DNA from: Devosia sp.
GTDB lineage: Bacteria > Pseudomonadota > Alphaproteobacteria > Rhizobiales > Devosiaceae
NCBI GenBank assembly: GCA_028290665.1
Contig: JAQGJK010000004.1
Location: 62,001 to 126,000 of the forward strand
Length of the DNA: 64,000 nucleotides
Reading direction: 5' to 3'
Part shown: one piece after another, positions 40,062-49,396 of the stretch
Position numbering within the stretch: the stretch's first letter is position 1
Layout: every line of letters starts with the position of its first letter
Translations under genes and position numbers: made by a program
The notes under the pieces: model-generated
What the model was told of the DNA's origin: nothing
Database searches by the model: none
What the model saw: the letters and a program-made list of their open reading frames with translations, nothing else

Positions 40062-40622
40062 ATGGCAAATCCATTCTCGCTAGAAGCGCTCAAGACCCGC
40101 ATGCAAAAGCCGATTACTTCGCTGAAGGAAGAGTTGAACGGCTTGCGCACGGGGCGCGCCAGCCCAAGCCTGCTTGAGCCGGTGATGGTCGAAGCTTATG
40201 GCAGCCGCGTCCCACTTAATCAGGTCGCCACGGTGACGGTGATGGAAGCGCGGATGCTGAGCGTCCAGGTGTGGGACCGGTCGATGGCGAGCGCTGTCGA
40301 AAAGGCCATTCGCGATAGCGGGCTTGGCCTGAACCCCGCCGGCGAAGGCCAGGTGATCCGCGTCCCGCTGCCGGCGCTGAACGAAGAGCGCCGCCGCGAT
40401 CTGACCAAGGTTGCGCATAACTATGCCGAGCAGGCGCGCGTCGGCGTCCGGCAAATCCGTCGCGACGGCATGGACCTGCTCAAGAAAGCGGAAAAAGATG
40501 GCGATATCGCGCAGGACGAGAGCCGAAACCAGACCGACCTCGTGCAGAAGGCCACCGATCAGGCGGTGAACGAGATCGATATGTTGCTCGCCGTCAAAGA
40601 ACAGGAAATCATGCAGGTATAG
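40062..40622 (+). CDS. frr: Ribosome recycling factor
   Basis: RRF splits post-termination ribosomes together with EF-G. The 186-residue product shows the three-helix bundle and motifs [46 protein letters not shown] and the closing DEIDMLL-like [17 protein letters not shown]. Confidence 0.97.
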   Translation: MANPFSLEALKTRMQKPITSLKEELNGLRTGRASPSLLEPVMVEAYGSRVPLNQVATVTVMEARMLSVQVWDRSMASAVEKAIRDSGLGLNPAGEGQVIRVPLPALNEERRRDLTKVAHNYAEQARVGVRQIRRDGMDLLKKAEKDGDIAQDESRNQTDLVQKATDQAVNEIDMLLAVKEQEIMQV

Positions 40623-40663
40623 GGCCTGGCCCTCAACCTCAACGTCGCGCCGGGAGGGCGCCG

Positions 40664-41428
40664 ATGTCCAGCGACTCCGCTATCACCAGTGCCGCCGCGG
40701 CATCCCGGCCTATCCTGCGCATTCCGGTGCATCTCGGGGTCATCATGGATGGCAACGGACGCTGGGCCCGTGCGCGCGGCAAACCGCGGACCGAGGGTCA
40801 CCTCGCGGGCGTGAAGTCGCTGCGCCGGCTTGTGGAGCTGTGCATTAATTACGGCGTCGCCAATCTGACTGTGTTCAGTTTCTCATCGGAGAACTGGTCG
40901 CGGCCGCGTGACGAAATCAATTTCATTTTCGGACTGCTGCGCCGGTTCGTCGCCTCTGATCTTGAGAAGCTGTATCGCAACAATGTGCGTGTCCGGATTA
41001 TCGGCGATCGCGATGGACTCGATGGGTCGCTACGCCGGCTCATCGACGATGTCGAAATGAAAACCGACGCCAACACCGGCTTGAACTTGCTCGTCGCCTT
41101 TAACTATGGCGCCAAGGCCGAGATCGCGATGGCCGTGCGGCGCATCGCCGAAGCGGTCAAGGCCGGCGATCTCGACCCCGCAGATATCACTGAAGCTACC
41201 ATCAGCCGTTCGCTTTACACATACGGCGTGCCCGATCCGGATCTCATCATCCGCACCAGTGGCGAACAGCGTGTCTCGAATTTTTTGCTCTGGCAGGCAG
41301 CTTATGCCGAATTTGCCTTCGTGCACGAATACTGGCCGGATTTTGACGAGAGCACTTTTCGCCGCGTGCTCGAGGATTTCTCCTCACGCGAGCGTCGTTT
41401 CGGCGGTATCGAGGCCAATCCCACTTGA
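40664..41428 (+). CDS. uppS: Undecaprenyl diphosphate synthase
   Basis: UppS elongates farnesyl diphosphate to the C55 lipid carrier for peptidoglycan and O-antigen. The 254-residue product has the cis-prenyltransferase motif HLGVIMDGNGRWA with catalytic Asp29, FSFSSENW-type region VFSFSSENWSRP, and the C-terminal PDLIIRTSGEQRVSNFLLWQ. The GGAGGG ribosome binding site precedes the ATG. The stop overlaps the cdsA TTG. Confidence 0.96.
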   Translation: MSSDSAITSAAAASRPILRIPVHLGVIMDGNGRWARARGKPRTEGHLAGVKSLRRLVELCINYGVANLTVFSFSSENWSRPRDEINFIFGLLRRFVASDLEKLYRNNVRVRIIGDRDGLDGSLRRLIDDVEMKTDANTGLNLLVAFNYGAKAEIAMAVRRIAEAVKAGDLDPADITEATISRSLYTYGVPDPDLIIRTSGEQRVSNFLLWQAAYAEFAFVHEYWPDFDESTFRRVLEDFSSRERRFGGIEANPT

Positions 41429-42264
41429 GCAGCCCCGGTTCGCCTCCTCGCCGCAACTGGTCCGATCTCGGCCCCCGCCTTGCATCTGCGGCCGTGCTCC
41501 TGATCGTTACAGTCACGGTGCTTTTCCTGGGCGGCTGGGTTTTTGCGCTGATCATTGGACTGGTCTTTGCCGGCTGCTATCGTGAGTGGGAATTCATGGT
41601 CGCTCGCCGGCCAGTTGACGTGCTCGGTTACATCCAGGTGGCTCTCGTCGTCCTGTCGGGCCTGTTATACGCATTTTTCGGACCTTGGGGGACGGCGGTT
41701 CCGATTCTGCTGGCCTGCGCGATTGCACTTGCGCGCTGGGGCGAGGGCTCGCTGTGGCGCGTCTGGGGGCTGCTGTTGTTTGGCGCCGTCGTGTTTTCGC
41801 TGCTGGCGCTGCGCGGCGAAACCCCGCTCGGTATCTGGGCCGGTCTTTACCTCGGCACTGTCGTCTGGATGACCGACTCCGCCGCATTCTTTGCCGGCCG
41901 CCAGATCGGCGGCGAAAAACTCGCTCCCGATATTTCGCCGTCAAAGACCTGGTCTGGGGCGCTCGGCGGTCTCTTCCTCGGGACGCTCGCCGGAACTGTG
42001 GTCTGGGTGCTCGTTACCCCCTCGCCCTGGTGGGTCGGCGTGCTGTTATCGGCGGCGTTGAGTGTGGTCGGGCAGATCGGCGATCTGACTGAGAGCGCCG
42101 TGAAGCGCAATTGGCGCATCAAGGACAGCGGTGACCTGATCCCGGGCCATGGCGGACTGATGGATCGGCTCGACAGCATGACATTTGCAGCCATCGCCCT
42201 GTTTCTCATCGGCGGGCTGCATGGCGGATTCGACGCAGTCGCGGTTGGCGCGCTGATCTGGTAA
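41425..42264 (+). CDS. cdsA: Phosphatidate cytidylyltransferase
   Basis: CdsA makes CDP-diacylglycerol from phosphatidate and CTP in the inner membrane. The 279-residue, 7-8 helix protein has PSKTWSGALGG and the family signature KRNWRIKDSGDLIPGHGGLMDRLDS near the C terminus. The TTG start overlaps the uppS stop by three bases. The usual neighbour dxr is not present between it and rseP. Confidence 0.93.
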   Translation: MSSPGSPPRRNWSDLGPRLASAAVLLIVTVTVLFLGGWVFALIIGLVFAGCYREWEFMVARRPVDVLGYIQVALVVLSGLLYAFFGPWGTAVPILLACAIALARWGEGSLWRVWGLLLFGAVVFSLLALRGETPLGIWAGLYLGTVVWMTDSAAFFAGRQIGGEKLAPDISPSKTWSGALGGLFLGTLAGTVVWVLVTPSPWWVGVLLSAALSVVGQIGDLTESAVKRNWRIKDSGDLIPGHGGLMDRLDSMTFAAIALFLIGGLHGGFDAVAVGALIW

Positions 42265-42297
42265 ACTCTGGGCGTCACACTCTGCCGGGCATCGCGA

Positions 42298-43479
42298 TTG
42301 CGATCCGGGTCGCGTGTCGCCAAACTGCGGAGACTGCTCCTGTTCGAGATATCCTGGCCGCTGGTTTACGCCCTCCCGGCATTCCTCGTCGTGCTGACCG
42401 TCATCGTCTTCGTGCACGAGATGGGGCACTACCTCGTGGCGCGCTGGAACGGTATCGCGATCCACACTTTTTCGCTCGGCTTCGGCCCTGAAGCGATCGG
42501 GCGGACTGATCGGTACGGCACACGCTGGCGGCTGTCGTGGATACCGCTCGGCGGTTATGTGCGCTTCGTCGGCGACATGAACGCGACGAGCGCCACGGTC
42601 GATGCCGACCTCGTCGCGAATGCCTCCCCGGAACTGGCCAAGCGCTTGTTCGTCAACAAGAATGTCTGGCAACGCATGGCGGTGGTCGTGGCCGGCCCCG
42701 CGACGAACATCGTTTTCACCTTCATCGTCTTGTACGCTTTGCTGATTGGCTTCGGCCGGTATGAAATCACTCCAGTGATTGGCGAAATCGTCGTCGGATC
42801 GGTCGCCGAGGCGGCCGGCATCGTGCCCGGAGACCGGGTGTTATCGGTTGATGGCTACACTGTGCGGAGCTTCGATGATTTTCAGCGTCTGGTCGCGACG
42901 GCGCCGCAACGTCCCGTGACCATCGCGCTTTCGGGCGCAGGCGGGGAGCGCGTTCTAACAGTGGTTCCAGAGCTTGCCGAAATCACCGACCAATTCGGCA
43001 ATACGCACAAGATCGGTCGTGTCGGCGTCAAGCGCACGGCCGGAAGCGAGGACGTGACGTTGTTCCGGCCCTCGCCGATCGAAGCCGTCGGCATGACCTT
43101 CGAAGAGGTAAAGTTCCTCATCGACCGAACCATCGCGTTCCTCGGGGACTTTTTTGTTGGTCGCGGCCAGATCGAGCAGCTTGGTGGTCCAGTCAAAGTG
43201 GCCAAGATTTCCGGTGAAATGGCGTCGCTGGGCGTGATGCGGCTGATCTCCCTGATGGCACTGCTGTCGCTCAACATCGGCATTCTCAACCTGCTGCCGG
43301 TCCCCATGCTCGATGGTGGCCATCTGGTATATTATGCTGCGGAAGCGATCCGCGGGAAGCCGCTCAGCCAGCGCGTGCAGGAGATCGGTTACCGTTTCGG
43401 CTTTGCCGTGGTGGTGACCTTGATGGTGTTTACGCTCTTGAACGACACGATCTTCGAGGCCATCCGGCATTTCAGCTAA
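42298..43479 (+). CDS. rseP: Site-2 metalloprotease RseP
   Basis: RseP is an intramembrane zinc protease that cleaves anti-sigma factors and signal-peptide remnants. The 393-residue product has the HEMGH zinc motif (40-44) in the first helix, one PDZ domain (about 165-240, GDRVLSVDGYTV) and the second motif with LDGGH in NLLPVPMLDGGHLVYY. It has one PDZ domain rather than the two of E. coli. No ATG or GTG is available before the zinc motif, so the start is a TTG at 42298 or another rare codon slightly downstream; the N terminus is uncertain. Confidence 0.9.
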   Translation: MRSGSRVAKLRRLLLFEISWPLVYALPAFLVVLTVIVFVHEMGHYLVARWNGIAIHTFSLGFGPEAIGRTDRYGTRWRLSWIPLGGYVRFVGDMNATSATVDADLVANASPELAKRLFVNKNVWQRMAVVVAGPATNIVFTFIVLYALLIGFGRYEITPVIGEIVVGSVAEAAGIVPGDRVLSVDGYTVRSFDDFQRLVATAPQRPVTIALSGAGGERVLTVVPELAEITDQFGNTHKIGRVGVKRTAGSEDVTLFRPSPIEAVGMTFEEVKFLIDRTIAFLGDFFVGRGQIEQLGGPVKVAKISGEMASLGVMRLISLMALLSLNIGILNLLPVPMLDGGHLVYYAAEAIRGKPLSQRVQEIGYRFGFAVVVTLMVFTLLNDTIFEAIRHFS

Positions 43480-43619
43480 GTCTTTGTTTACCTTAGTTTC
43501 CGGTGTGTTGCACGAATGCACATTGACGAAGCATTCGCTAACCCAACCGAGGCTTCCGCCTTGTCCTTGGTTAAAAATCCAGTAAAACCTCAAGGGTAGT
43601 AGGCAGGGGAGGGCTATGC

Positions 43620-45833
43620 ATGGCGATTCTCCTGCTCGGGTTGAATAGGGCAAGAATTATGATGGCTTCTCCCAGGCTCCTGCGCGGCGTTTTCATGGCG
43701 CTGGCGCTGATGCTGGCGGCTCCGCTGGCCGGCATTGGCGGATCGATCCTCGGCGCGACCCCGGTCATGGCGCAGCAGGATCCGCTGGTTGCCTCGGTGC
43801 TGTTCGAAGGCAACACCCGCTTCTCAGACGCGCAACTGTTGACCATGGTCGATGTGTCAAGCCGAGGCACCTACAATGCGGCCCGGATCGCTACCGATGT
43901 GGAGAGCATCCGTCTAGCCTATGACGGCGCCGGCTTCCTTGGGGTGCAGGTCAGCCCTCGTGCTGAAACACTTGAGAATGGTCGTGTCCTGGTGACATTC
44001 ACCGTCAATGAGGGACAGCGCGCGGCAATTAAGGCCATTAATTTCACCGGGAACAACGCCTTCAACAGTGGCACCCTGAAGGGTATTCTGCTGACCAAGG
44101 AAACCGGCATTCTGAGCTTCCTGCTGCGTGACGACACCTATGACGAGCAGAAGGTGGCCGTCGATCGCGAGCTGATCCGCAACTACTACATGAACAACGG
44201 CTATCCGGATGCGCAAGTCACCTCAGTTGCTGACTATGACGCAACGCGGAACGCCTATTTCATCAACTTCACCATCACCGAAGGCGACCTCTACACCTTT
44301 GGCGGCGTGACCATTGAAACCTCGATCGACGGTCTCAATGCCGACGCGCTGCGCGGGCTGGTGCAAACGCCGGAAGGCAGCCGTTATTCGCAGGATGACC
44401 TCACAACCTCTTCCGAGGAACTGGCAATCGAGGCAACGGCGCAGGGCTTTGCCTTTGCCGACGTTCGTCCGCGGCTTAACCGCGATGCGGCGACGCGGAC
44501 CTTCAGCGTCGCTTATCTCGTCGATCAGGGGCCGCGGATTTACGTCCAGCGCATCAACATCACCGGCAATGAGAAGACCCGCGATTTCGTGATCCGTCGC
44601 GAACTTGAATTCGGCGAAGGCGACCCCTTCAACCGCAGCCTCGTATCGCGTGGCCGCGCCTCGATCCAGGCGCTTGGATTCTTCGAGTCGGTGCAGGTCA
44701 CAGCTGAGCCCGGTACGGCTGCCGACCAGGTGGTCATTAATATCGCCGTGGTAGAGCAGGCGACCGGCGAATATGGCGCTACCGCTGGCTTTTCGACACA
44801 GGACGGTCTGCTTGGCGAATTGTCGTTGACCGAGCGCAACTTCCTCGGACGTGGCCAGTATCTTCGCGCCGCGGTTGGCCTGACTCAGGCCGGGCGGACT
44901 TTCGACTTCTCGTTCACTGAGCCCAAGTTCATGGGTCTCGATATTGCTGCGGGTATCGATATCTACCACCGCATCAATGGCGAGACGGAGTCCCGCTACT
45001 ACGGTTTCACGGCAACGGGTGGGCAGCTTCGCTTCGGCATCCCGATTACCAGCCAGATCAACGGGACGCTTTTTGCTGGTTTTGAAACCAAAACCATCGA
45101 AGACAAGCCGCCGTTCGATGAAGATAGCGACCCGACTACGCCAGATGTGAACTATGGGCCGGAATCGTCGCTCGTCGACAACGGTGAAGTTTATAACAAG
45201 GCGTTCGTAGGGTACACTCTCGGCTTCAGCACGCTGGACGATCCTAAGCGCCCGCGGAACGGTTTCCTTGGCAGCTTCACCCAGCAATACATGCACGGCT
45301 TCGACCGCTACGGCCTGCTTAAGACGGAAGCCCGCGGCCGGTACTTCGTTTCGCTACTTGAGGATTTTGGCGTCGTCGGTTCCGTCCGCGGCCAGGCCGG
45401 CATCGTTAATAGTCTCGATGGTAGCGCGGTGCCGGCGATCGAAGCCTTCGGTCTTGGCCCATCCATTGTCCGGGGTTTCGAGTTCAACGGCTTTGGGCCG
45501 CGCTTGACGTCTGGGGAAGCGCTTGGCGCCACGCTCTATGCCGCGGCATCGGCCGAGATTGAGTTCCCGATCCCGGTATTGCCGGAATCGTATGGCCTGC
45601 GTGGTGCCGTCTGGGCCGATGTCGGCTGGGTCGGTGATGGTACGCCGGGTACCGGCTCTGGCACTATCGATCCTGCCAGCGTCGAGGATCCGATCCGGGC
45701 CAGCCTTGGCGCCTCTTTGATCTGGGACTCGCCGTTCGGACCGCTACGTGGCGACTTCGCCTACCCGTTGATGTATGTCGAAGGTGTAGACAAGCCCCAG
45801 TTGTTCCAGTTCACCATCTCCAGCCTGTTCTAG
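43620..45833 (+). CDS. bamA: Outer-membrane protein assembly factor BamA
   Basis: BamA is the Omp85 core of the machinery that inserts beta-barrel proteins. The 737-residue precursor has a signal peptide ending at ATPVMA, before QQDPLV. Five POTRA domains follow (about 52-395), beginning with VLFEGNTRFSD, and then the 16-stranded barrel with loop-6 motif VRGFEFNGFGPR-type (IVRGFE) and a C-terminal FQFTISSLF strand. The ATG at 43620 follows AGGGGAGGG; an internal ATG at 43659 would give a more standard signal peptide and is a possible alternative. Confidence 0.95.
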   Translation: MAILLLGLNRARIMMASPRLLRGVFMALALMLAAPLAGIGGSILGATPVMAQQDPLVASVLFEGNTRFSDAQLLTMVDVSSRGTYNAARIATDVESIRLAYDGAGFLGVQVSPRAETLENGRVLVTFTVNEGQRAAIKAINFTGNNAFNSGTLKGILLTKETGILSFLLRDDTYDEQKVAVDRELIRNYYMNNGYPDAQVTSVADYDATRNAYFINFTITEGDLYTFGGVTIETSIDGLNADALRGLVQTPEGSRYSQDDLTTSSEELAIEATAQGFAFADVRPRLNRDAATRTFSVAYLVDQGPRIYVQRINITGNEKTRDFVIRRELEFGEGDPFNRSLVSRGRASIQALGFFESVQVTAEPGTAADQVVINIAVVEQATGEYGATAGFSTQDGLLGELSLTERNFLGRGQYLRAAVGLTQAGRTFDFSFTEPKFMGLDIAAGIDIYHRINGETESRYYGFTATGGQLRFGIPITSQINGTLFAGFETKTIEDKPPFDEDSDPTTPDVNYGPESSLVDNGEVYNKAFVGYTLGFSTLDDPKRPRNGFLGSFTQQYMHGFDRYGLLKTEARGRYFVSLLEDFGVVGSVRGQAGIVNSLDGSAVPAIEAFGLGPSIVRGFEFNGFGPRLTSGEALGATLYAAASAEIEFPIPVLPESYGLRGAVWADVGWVGDGTPGTGSGTIDPASVEDPIRASLGASLIWDSPFGPLRGDFAYPLMYVEGVDKPQLFQFTISSLF

Positions 45834-45856
45834 TCGCAGTTGACTGATTGAATGCG

Positions 45857-45893
45857 AAGGTCGCGGTGTAAAGCACTCCGCGGCCTTCTTTTT
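45857..45893 (+). terminator. Rho-independent terminator between bamA and lpxD
   Basis: AAGGTCGCGG (45857-45866), an 11-base loop and CCGCGGCCTT (45878-45887) make a 10-bp stem with one T-G pair, followed by CTTTTT. It ends only about 10 bases before the lpxD ATG. Confidence 0.78.
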
Positions 45894-45903
45894 GGCAGAA
45901 ATC

Positions 45904-46926
45904 ATGGTCGATCCCCGCTTCTACGCTGCCCCCGCTCCCGAGCCGCTGACGGCATTGCTGGACCGCGTTGGGGCACCGTCGCCCGCCGATCGGCGAGCAA
46001 GGCATCTCCTCATCGGCAACGCCTCCGAACTGATGACCGCTGATGCCACAAGCATTTCTTTGGCGGTGCAGCGCTCGTATGCAGGGCTCCTTGGCGCCAC
46101 TCTGGCCGGTGCGGTGATCGTCTCACGCGAATTGCTCGAAGTCGTTCCCGAGACGGCCGTTGCCATCGTCTCCGACCGGCCGCATGATCTTTTCGTCGAT
46201 CTACTCGATGTGCTTTATCCCGATACTACGCGGACGCTGGCAGCGCTCTATCCCTCACACGATGCCGATCCTCAGCTTGAGGAAAACGTGGTGCTCGGAA
46301 CCAATGTTGTAATCGGCCTTGGCGCAGAAATTGGCCGCAACACGGTGATTGGCGCAAACTGCGTGATCGGCACCGGCGTGACCATTGGTCGGGACTGCGT
46401 GATTGCCGCGAACTGCACCATTGAATGTGCCCATCTCGGCAATAGGGTTGTCGTGCATGCGGGTGCACGGATCGGTACCGAGGGCTTTGGCTGGCTCGGC
46501 CACGGCACAGCCAATCGGAAAATTCCGCAACTCGGCCGGGTCATCGTCCAGGACCGCTGTGAAATCGGCCCCAATGCCACCGTCGATCGAGGGGCGCTCG
46601 GGGACACCGTCCTTGGCGAAGGGACCAAGCTCGGCAATATCGTAGTCATCGGTCACAACAGCCAGCTCGGGCGGAATTGCCTTGTGGCGCCAACTTCCGG
46701 GCTAGCGGGATCGACGGTCCTCGGCGACGGGGTGATCATGGGTGCGGGGGTCGGGACTTCCGGGCATCTCAGTATTGGCGCTGGTTCGGTCGTTCACGCT
46801 CGTGCCGCCGTGACTAAGGATTGGCCGGCGGGTTCAAAGCTTGCTGGCGCGCCCGCACAGGATATAAGGGATTTCTGGCGCGAGACCGCGACAGTCCGGC
46901 GCATGATGAAGAAAGAGCCCCGCTGA
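45904..46926 (+). CDS. lpxD: UDP-3-O-acylglucosamine N-acyltransferase LpxD
   Basis: LpxD adds the N-linked 3-hydroxyacyl chain in lipid A synthesis. The 340-residue product has the N-terminal UDP-GlcNAc-binding domain (about 1-105) and a left-handed beta-helix of hexapeptide repeats (about 110-300), with the catalytic histidine region [10 protein letters not shown]. The ATG at 45904 lacks a visible ribosome binding site and sits right after a strong terminator. An in-frame TTG at 45892 lies inside that terminator. The stop overlaps the fabZ ATG. Confidence 0.93.
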   Translation: MVDPRFYAAPAPEPLTALLDRVGAPSPADRRARHLLIGNASELMTADATSISLAVQRSYAGLLGATLAGAVIVSRELLEVVPETAVAIVSDRPHDLFVDLLDVLYPDTTRTLAALYPSHDADPQLEENVVLGTNVVIGLGAEIGRNTVIGANCVIGTGVTIGRDCVIAANCTIECAHLGNRVVVHAGARIGTEGFGWLGHGTANRKIPQLGRVIVQDRCEIGPNATVDRGALGDTVLGEGTKLGNIVVIGHNSQLGRNCLVAPTSGLAGSTVLGDGVIMGAGVGTSGHLSIGAGSVVHARAAVTKDWPAGSKLAGAPAQDIRDFWRETATVRRMMKKEPR

Positions 46927-47399
46927 TGGATGAGAAACTGTCTGAGGTCCAGGCCGAGATGACCAGCCTCGACATCACCCGGATCCTCGAGTGCCTGCCG
47001 CACCGCTACCCGTTCTTGATGATCGATCGGATCATCAATATCCGGGGCGACGATTCGGCGGTCGGCATCAAGAATGTCACCTTTAACGAACCGATGTTTC
47101 AGGGCCATTTCCCCGGAAAACCCATATTTCCTGGCGTTCTGATCATTGAGGGCATGGCGCAGACGGCCGGGGCCGTGGTGGTGGCGCATGACGCGGGTGG
47201 AGGCAAAAAAAACCTCGTACTGATGCTGACCATCGACAAGGCCAAGTTTCGGAAGCCGGCCGAACCGGGTGATCAGATCGAGTATCACATGCGTAAAATC
47301 CAGCGCCGCCGGACGGTTGGACGCTATGAAGGGCGGGCGATCGTCAACGGCGTGGTGATCGCCGAAGCCGAGATCGGCGCGATGATCGTCGAGGCGTGA
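46926..47399 (+). CDS. fabZ: 3-hydroxyacyl-ACP dehydratase FabZ
   Basis: FabZ dehydrates beta-hydroxyacyl-ACP in fatty acid elongation and competes with lipid A synthesis for 3-hydroxymyristoyl-ACP. The 157-residue hot-dog protein has [12 protein letters not shown], and catalytic His61 in [12 protein letters not shown] with Glu75 in IIEGMAQ. The ATG shares a base with the lpxD stop; its end overlaps the lpxA GTG by 4 bases. Confidence 0.96.
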   Translation: MDEKLSEVQAEMTSLDITRILECLPHRYPFLMIDRIINIRGDDSAVGIKNVTFNEPMFQGHFPGKPIFPGVLIIEGMAQTAGAVVVAHDAGGGKKNLVLMLTIDKAKFRKPAEPGDQIEYHMRKIQRRRTVGRYEGRAIVNGVVIAEAEIGAMIVEA

Positions 47400-48214
47400 G
47401 GGTGGCGTCTTCGAACGTTCATCCGACGGCGCTGGTCGCCGCCGGCGCCAGGCTCGATGCCTCTGTAATCGTTGGTCCTTTTTGCATTGTCGGGGCCGAG
47501 GTGGAGCTTGCGGCGGGCGTCGAACTGATCTCGCATGTGGTGGTGGAAGGCCGGACGCGGATCGGGGCAGATACTCGGGTGTTTCCGTTTGCTTCGATCG
47601 GGCATCAGCCGCAGGATCTCAAATATCACGGCGAGACCAGCCGGCTAAGTATCGGTGAACGCTGTAGTATTCGTGAGAATGTAACCATCAATCCCGGCAC
47701 TGAGGGTGGCGGGATGGTCACGTCGATCGGAAACGATTGCCTGCTTATGGCGAGCGCCCACGTTGCCCATGACTGCAAGGTCGGTAACCACGTCGTACTT
47801 GCTAATTATGTCGGCGTGGCGGGGCACTGCGTTATCGGCGATTATGTGACCATCGGCGGAATTTGCGTTATTCATCAATTTGTTAGGGTCGGCGACCATG
47901 CCTTCATTGGGGCGCAGTCCATGGTGGATGGCGATGTCATTCCCTATGGCATGGCGGTCGGAAATCGCGCGGCGCTGGCGGGGTTGAACCTGGTGGGGCT
48001 CAAACGGCGGCAATTTGACCGCGAGGCCATCCATTCGCTGCGCGCGGCCTACCGTTTGCTGTTTTCGAGCGAGGGGACTTTGCGGGAACGCGTTGATGAT
48101 GCTGCGGAAATGTTCAAGGACGAGCCGCTGGTACAGAACATGGTCGGGTTTCTGGCTTCGGCGGGTGAGCGACCGATCTGCATGCCGCGCAATGGTCGCC
48201 ACGACGATCGATAG
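47396..48214 (+). CDS. lpxA: UDP-N-acetylglucosamine O-acyltransferase LpxA
   Basis: LpxA catalyses the first step of lipid A synthesis. The 272-residue product is a hexapeptide beta-helix (about 1-190) with the catalytic-histidine segment [14 protein letters not shown] and a C-terminal helical domain beginning near [10 protein letters not shown]. The start is GTG at 47396, overlapping the fabZ stop. Unlike most Hyphomicrobiales, no lpxI follows. Confidence 0.95.
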   Translation: MRVASSNVHPTALVAAGARLDASVIVGPFCIVGAEVELAAGVELISHVVVEGRTRIGADTRVFPFASIGHQPQDLKYHGETSRLSIGERCSIRENVTINPGTEGGGMVTSIGNDCLLMASAHVAHDCKVGNHVVLANYVGVAGHCVIGDYVTIGGICVIHQFVRVGDHAFIGAQSMVDGDVIPYGMAVGNRAALAGLNLVGLKRRQFDREAIHSLRAAYRLLFSSEGTLRERVDDAAEMFKDEPLVQNMVGFLASAGERPICMPRNGRHDDR

Positions 48215-48220
48215 TGTGAG

Positions 48221-48250
48221 GATGACGACAGTTGACGACAGTTGACGATA
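48221..48250. repeat. Short tandem repeat at the lpxA-lpxB junction
   Basis: GACGACAGTT occurs twice in a row (48224-48243), flanked by partial copies (GAT GACGACA before, GACGATAG after). It occupies the place where lpxI is normally found. Confidence 0.7.
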
Positions 48251-48277
48251 GCTTAATGCCATCATTGGTTGACTGAT

Positions 48278-49396
48278 ATGACTACGCCGTTACGGCTGTT
48301 CATCCTGTCGGGCGAACCCTCCGGCGACCGGCTAGCCACCGACCTCGTTCGGCGGCTCAAAGCGATCCGGTTGGTCGAACTGTCCGGGGTTGGTTCAGGC
48401 GAACTTCCGGCGGAGGGACTGGTGGCGATATTTCCGGCGGCCGAGCTTGCGGTGATGGGCGTGGCCGATGTTGTCGCGCGGCTGCCGCGATTGCTGCGGC
48501 GAATTCGCGAGATCGCCGATTTTATCATCAGGACGATACCGGATATCGTCGTGCTGGTCGACCAGCAGGTGTTTTCTCGGCTGCTCGCCAAGCGGCTGCG
48601 GGGGCTGGGGTGGAAGCACCCGATCCTGCTTTACGTCGCGCCGACGGTCTGGGCCCGGGCGCCGGAGCGCGCGCGACTGATCGCGCCGCTGTTCGACGAG
48701 GTGCTGGCGATCCTGCCGTTCGAGCCGGCGGCGATGCGGCGACTTGGCGGTCCGCCGACGAGCTATGTCGGTCATCCCGCTTTGGCTGAGCTGCAACTGC
48801 CGACGATGCCTGACGGCAACACGATTGCCTTGCTGCCGGGCTCGCGCCAAGGCGAGTTGCGTCGGCATCTGCCGATGTTTCGCATCGTCGCAGAGGCGAT
48901 AGGCGCGGCGCATCCCATAGCGCTGGTCACCCTGCCGCAACTCGAGGATCGGCTGACGGAGGAAGTGTCGCGGTGGTCGGTGCCGGTCACTATCGTCGCT
49001 GATCGCGAGCGGCGCGCGGAGCTCTACGCGTCAACGCTGGTCGCGGCGTCCGCGGCGGGTACCGCGACGCTCGAACTGGCGCTAGCCGGCGTGCCGATGG
49101 TCGCGACCCATGTCATGGATCTGGTGCAGAGCCTGACCTACCGGCGGCTCGGCCGGCCGGCGGTCGCGTTGCCGAGTATCGTGCTTGGCCGGCCGGTCGT
49201 CCCCGAAATCATTACCGGTCGCGCCGAGCCGCAGCGCCTGTTGACCGAAGTACGCGCGCTGATCGGCGATTCGGCGCGGCGTGCCGTCCAGCGGGGGGCG
49301 TTTGCCGAGCTTCGGGCATTGATGGAGGTTGGGACAAAAGACGCGCCGCGCCAGGATCCGGCGCAGCGCGTCCTGGCGCATCTATCAAGCGACTAG
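48278..49396 (+). CDS. lpxB: Lipid-A-disaccharide synthase LpxB, divergent
   Basis: LpxB joins UDP-diacylglucosamine and lipid X into the lipid A disaccharide. The 372-residue GT-B protein keeps GEPSGD (12-17), ELAVMG, LPFEP, YVGHP, LPGSR and AGTATLEL. It departs from the family elsewhere: the usual (I/V)DxPDF is VDQQVF (94-99), VWAWR is VWARA (124-128) and the GVGGP loop is GVGSGE. These may reflect divergence or altered function. The ATG at 48278 is used; a TTG lies 9 bases upstream. It overlaps the convergent gltA by 4 bases. Confidence 0.85.
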   Translation: MTTPLRLFILSGEPSGDRLATDLVRRLKAIRLVELSGVGSGELPAEGLVAIFPAAELAVMGVADVVARLPRLLRRIREIADFIIRTIPDIVVLVDQQVFSRLLAKRLRGLGWKHPILLYVAPTVWARAPERARLIAPLFDEVLAILPFEPAAMRRLGGPPTSYVGHPALAELQLPTMPDGNTIALLPGSRQGELRRHLPMFRIVAEAIGAAHPIALVTLPQLEDRLTEEVSRWSVPVTIVADRERRAELYASTLVAASAAGTATLELALAGVPMVATHVMDLVQSLTYRRLGRPAVALPSIVLGRPVVPEIITGRAEPQRLLTEVRALIGDSARRAVQRGAFAELRALMEVGTKDAPRQDPAQRVLAHLSSD

